NCBI GenBank assembly: GCA_030432455.1
Contig: JAUIHC010000123.1
Span: 1-8,088, forward strand
Length of the DNA stretch: 8,088 bases
Direction: 5' to 3'
DNA from: Phycisphaerae bacterium
GTDB taxonomy: Bacteria; Planctomycetota; Phycisphaerae; Phycisphaerales; SM1A02
Part shown: positions 6,661 through 8,088 of the stretch, one piece after another
Numbering within the stretch: position 1 is the first letter of the stretch
Layout of the letters: every line of letters begins with the position of its first letter
The notes under the pieces: generated by a model
What the model saw: the letters and a program-made list of their open reading frames with translations, nothing else
The model's database searches: none
Told to the model about the DNA's origin: nothing
Position numbers and translations under genes: made by a program

Positions 6661-6733
6661 GGCGGCTTAGCTCAGTTGGTAGAGCACGGCATTGAAAATG
6701 CCGGTGTCCCCGGTTCAAGTCCGGGAGTCGCCA
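6661..6733 (+). tRNA. tRNA-Phe (anticodon GAA)
   Basis: The cloverleaf is complete. The acceptor stem is GGCGGCT (6661-6667) with AGTCGCC (6726-6732, one G-U pair), and the D arm is GCTC/GAGC with loop AGTTGGTA. The anticodon stem is CGGCA/TGCCG with loop TTGAAAA, giving anticodon GAA. The T arm is CCCGG/CCGGG with loop TTCAAGT, and the discriminator is A73 at 6733. CCA is not encoded. Confidence 0.97.
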
Positions 6734-6738
6734 TCGAA

Positions 6739-6771
6739 CACGCCGCCGCGTCCCTCGGACGCGGCGGCGTG
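6739..6771 (+). terminator. Strong terminator hairpin after tRNA-Phe
   Basis: CACGCCGCCGCGTCC (6739-6753) is perfectly complementary to GGACGCGGCGGCGTG (6757-6771) around a CTC loop. It is followed by CTTCCTTCCTC, a pyrimidine tail with several T. It starts six bases after the tRNA end. The remaining bases up to 6864 show nothing else I can support. Confidence 0.75.
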
Positions 6772-6864
6772 CTTCCTTCCTCGCCGGTTCGGTCGTCGCC
6801 CCTTCCCACTCCGACGCGGCGGGGCGGAACCGAGCACCGACGATCGTCGATCCGCCGACGAGGA

Positions 6865-7371
6865 TCAGGCCACCGATCGCGACCGGGCGGCCAGAGTCGT
6901 CGACATCTGCTCCAGCGACCCCTTGACCACCTCGGACCCGAGCGACCCCATGGGGTAGTTCGCTTCCAGAGCCTCGGCCAGCGCCTCGGAATCGGTCACC
7001 AGAAAGTAGACGGGGAACGGAATCGCGTTGGTCGCGAACCGCAGGGCCCGCTGCAGGTGCTCGCGGGTCGTCGCCAGCACCAGCGCCCCATCGTCCCACC
7101 GCACCGGCATGATCCGGAACTGCCACGCCTGCCGACGCGTGACCACGTCGCACACCGCGGGATCGCAACACCCGAAGTCCGGCTGCAGCGCTCCGGTCAG
7201 CTCGGTGTACTGCTCGACCCACGCATCCTCGATCACCTCGGGCGAGACGCCGAAGAGTCGTTCGCAGATCGCCCCGAAGGGTTCGGTCCGCCGCGACTGC
7301 TCCTGAAGCACCTGCTCGACTTCCGACTCGGTCAGGATTCCCTGACGGACCAACAGCTCGCCGATTCGCAT
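6865..7371 (-). CDS. Stand-alone MshEN / GspE N-terminal-like domain protein
   Basis: The 168-residue product aligns by eye with the N-terminal domain of type II secretion and type IV pilus ATPases (GspE-N/MshEN). It has RIGELLVRQGILTESEVEQV at the start, a second half-repeat PFGAICERLFGVSPEVIEDA (about 31-50), and the later QYTELTG, FRIMPVRWDDGALVLATT and EALEANYP segments. It then ends in a short polar tail with no ATPase domain. In MshEN domains two RLGxxL motifs 29 residues apart bind cyclic di-GMP. Here the first is kept (Arg2-Ile-Gly4), while the second, at the exact expected spacing, reads Pro31-Phe-Gly33. Cys36, Cys68, Cys69 and Cys74 are unusual extras. The protein is cytoplasmic, with a role in surface motility, secretion or signalling inferred only. 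The start at 7371 is firm: GGAGGAGG (7379-7386) lies seven bases upstream. The gene is divergent from the one at 7565. Confidence 0.8.
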   Translation of the reverse strand: MRIGELLVRQGILTESEVEQVLQEQSRRTEPFGAICERLFGVSPEVIEDAWVEQYTELTGALQPDFGCCDPAVCDVVTRRQAWQFRIMPVRWDDGALVLATTREHLQRALRFATNAIPFPVYFLVTDSEALAEALEANYPMGSLGSEVVKGSLEQMSTTLAARSRSVA

Positions 7372-7527
7372 CGGGCATCCTCCTCCAGGTTCCCGCGACG
7401 ACCCTCCACCGGCGTCGAGGCGGGATGCCTCATCTCCACCTCCTCATCGACCCGTCCCGGGCACCGATCGCGGTCGAACCCCCGGTTCGACGACGTCGGG
7501 GCGCCGGATCTGCCGACTGGACCGGCG

Positions 7528-7557
7528 TTGCGACTTCCCGGACGACGCGGCGACAAT
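7528..7557 (+). promoter_or_regulatory. Candidate promoter giving a nearly leaderless mRNA
   Basis: TTGCGA (7528-7533) and GACAAT (7552-7557) are 18 bases apart, each with four matches to consensus. Transcription would start near 7564-7565, at the ATG of the next gene, which also lacks a Shine-Dalgarno. The rest of 7372-7527 shows no other gene apart from a small candidate upstream ORF of the MshEN gene (7332-7433, minus). Confidence 0.35.
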
Positions 7558-7564
7558 GCGATCC

Positions 7565-8088
7565 ATGCCCGACCTCCCGACCACCGACGACGCCTGGCGA
7601 GATGTCATGCTCGAGGCGTCGATCGACGGCCGCCTCGGCGACCTCGATCGGCGGATGCTCGAGCATCGCCACGACGCCGCCAATCGCGAGGCTCGTCGCG
7701 ATGCGGTCCGTGGCGAGATCGAGGTCGTGGTGCGGTTCCTTCGACTCGGCGCCCGCCTCGTCACGGAGACGTCGGGGCCGGAAGGGCCACCCGTCGATCT
7801 GCGGGTCACGCTCGGGGATCTCTCGTTCGCGGTGCATGTCAAGCGACTCGGCCCCGCGCCAGCCCCGGGCCGCCCGGTGCCCGCGGTCTTCGAGTCGTTG
7901 ACCGACCTGCCCCGTCCCTACCTTGCGGGCGTGGAGTGGCACGGCGACGCCCCGGCGGCGTCGGCCGCCGAGGACGCCCGCGACTTCCTGCTGGCCGCCA
8001 GGTTGGGGGATCGCTGCCTGCTTCGTGACGAGCACGACCGACATGCGGGCACGATCGAGCTCCTCGCGCCGACCGGCGAGCCCGACGG
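7565..8088 (+). CDS. Hypothetical protein (3' partial)
   Basis: An open frame from the ATG at 7565 runs without a stop to the end of the window (174 complete codons), with strongly GC-ending codons and balanced composition. It begins MPDLPTTDDAWRDVMLEASI. A charged helical N-terminal half follows (residues 8-65, rich in Arg/Asp/Glu), then a likely beta-strand segment VDLRVTLGDLSFAVHVKRL (77-95), a Pro-rich linker, and GVEWHGD (122-128), DARDFLLAARLGDRCLLRD (138-156) and TIELLAP. I recognise no family. The segment at 77-95 faintly resembles the core of restriction-like nuclease folds (Asp, then a strand ending xVK), but His91 stands where Glu or Asp would be needed, so no nuclease call is made. 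An ATG at 7556 is also in frame. Neither start has a ribosome binding site, and the promoter at 7528-7557 favours 7565. Confidence 0.65.
   Translation, partial: MPDLPTTDDAWRDVMLEASIDGRLGDLDRRMLEHRHDAANREARRDAVRGEIEVVVRFLRLGARLVTETSGPEGPPVDLRVTLGDLSFAVHVKRLGPAPAPGRPVPAVFESLTDLPRPYLAGVEWHGDAPAASAAEDARDFLLAARLGDRCLLRDEHDRHAGTIELLAPTGEPD

Noticed and set aside
5975..7378. 467-codon minus-strand frame
   Set aside because: It crosses the tRNA-Phe gene and its terminator antisense and overlaps two better supported genes; its ATG at 7378 lies within the ribosome-site spacer of the MshEN gene.
6676..8028. 450-codon plus-strand frame starting inside tRNA-Phe
   Set aside because: It starts within the tRNA, runs antisense to the MshEN gene and is Arg/Pro-rich; the frame from 7565 has much better codon and residue composition.
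7565..8088. Restriction-like nuclease assignment from VDLRVTLGDLSFAVHVKRL
   Set aside because: The required Glu/Asp before the catalytic Lys is His, and the rest of the fold cannot be judged from a partial sequence.

Overview
The window looks like part of a planctomycete chromosome, probably of the Phycisphaerae type. This rests on high G+C, a C-terminal dockerin-like repeat pair on a (presumably secreted) protein, a helix-turn-helix plus receiver protein of a kind common in that phylum, and single genes loosely spaced on both strands. The placement is an inference; no rRNA or phylogenetic marker is present.

Layout. Positions 1-318 (+) hold the C-terminal end of a dockerin-like protein. It converges, across a stretch full of hairpins (342-477), on a minus-strand HTH plus receiver regulator (490-1086) whose phospho-acceptor Asp appears to be replaced by Glu. 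A non-coding stretch of about 310 bases follows, with a candidate promoter for a 52-residue hydrophobic protein (1398-1556, +) that has a strong ribosome binding site. That small gene converges on a PLP-dependent threonine dehydratase with a C-terminal ACT-like domain (1581-2807, -). Upstream of it are a 7-bp tandem repeat and a GC-rich hairpin that closes ATP-type phosphoenolpyruvate carboxykinase (pckA, 2920-4515, -).

Divergent from pckA is tRNA-His(GTG) with its own promoter and hairpin. Next come a seven-unit 15-bp tandem array (4804-4908), a nitrilase-superfamily amidase resembling omega-amidases (4940-5785, +), an unrecognised helical protein (5939-6577, +), and tRNA-Phe(GAA) with promoter and a strong hairpin. 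The right end has a stand-alone MshEN / GspE-N-like domain protein (6865-7371, -), divergent from an unrecognised protein (7565 to the window end, +) that may be translated from a nearly leaderless mRNA.

The metabolic genes fit amino-acid catabolism and gluconeogenesis: threonine to 2-oxobutyrate, oxaloacetate to PEP, and omega-amide hydrolysis. The layout does not show one operon or a dedicated multi-gene system. I see no mobile element, CRISPR array, rRNA or defence cassette. The most interesting items are the Glu-for-Asp receiver, the small membrane protein, the two short tandem arrays in gene leaders, and the lone MshEN domain.
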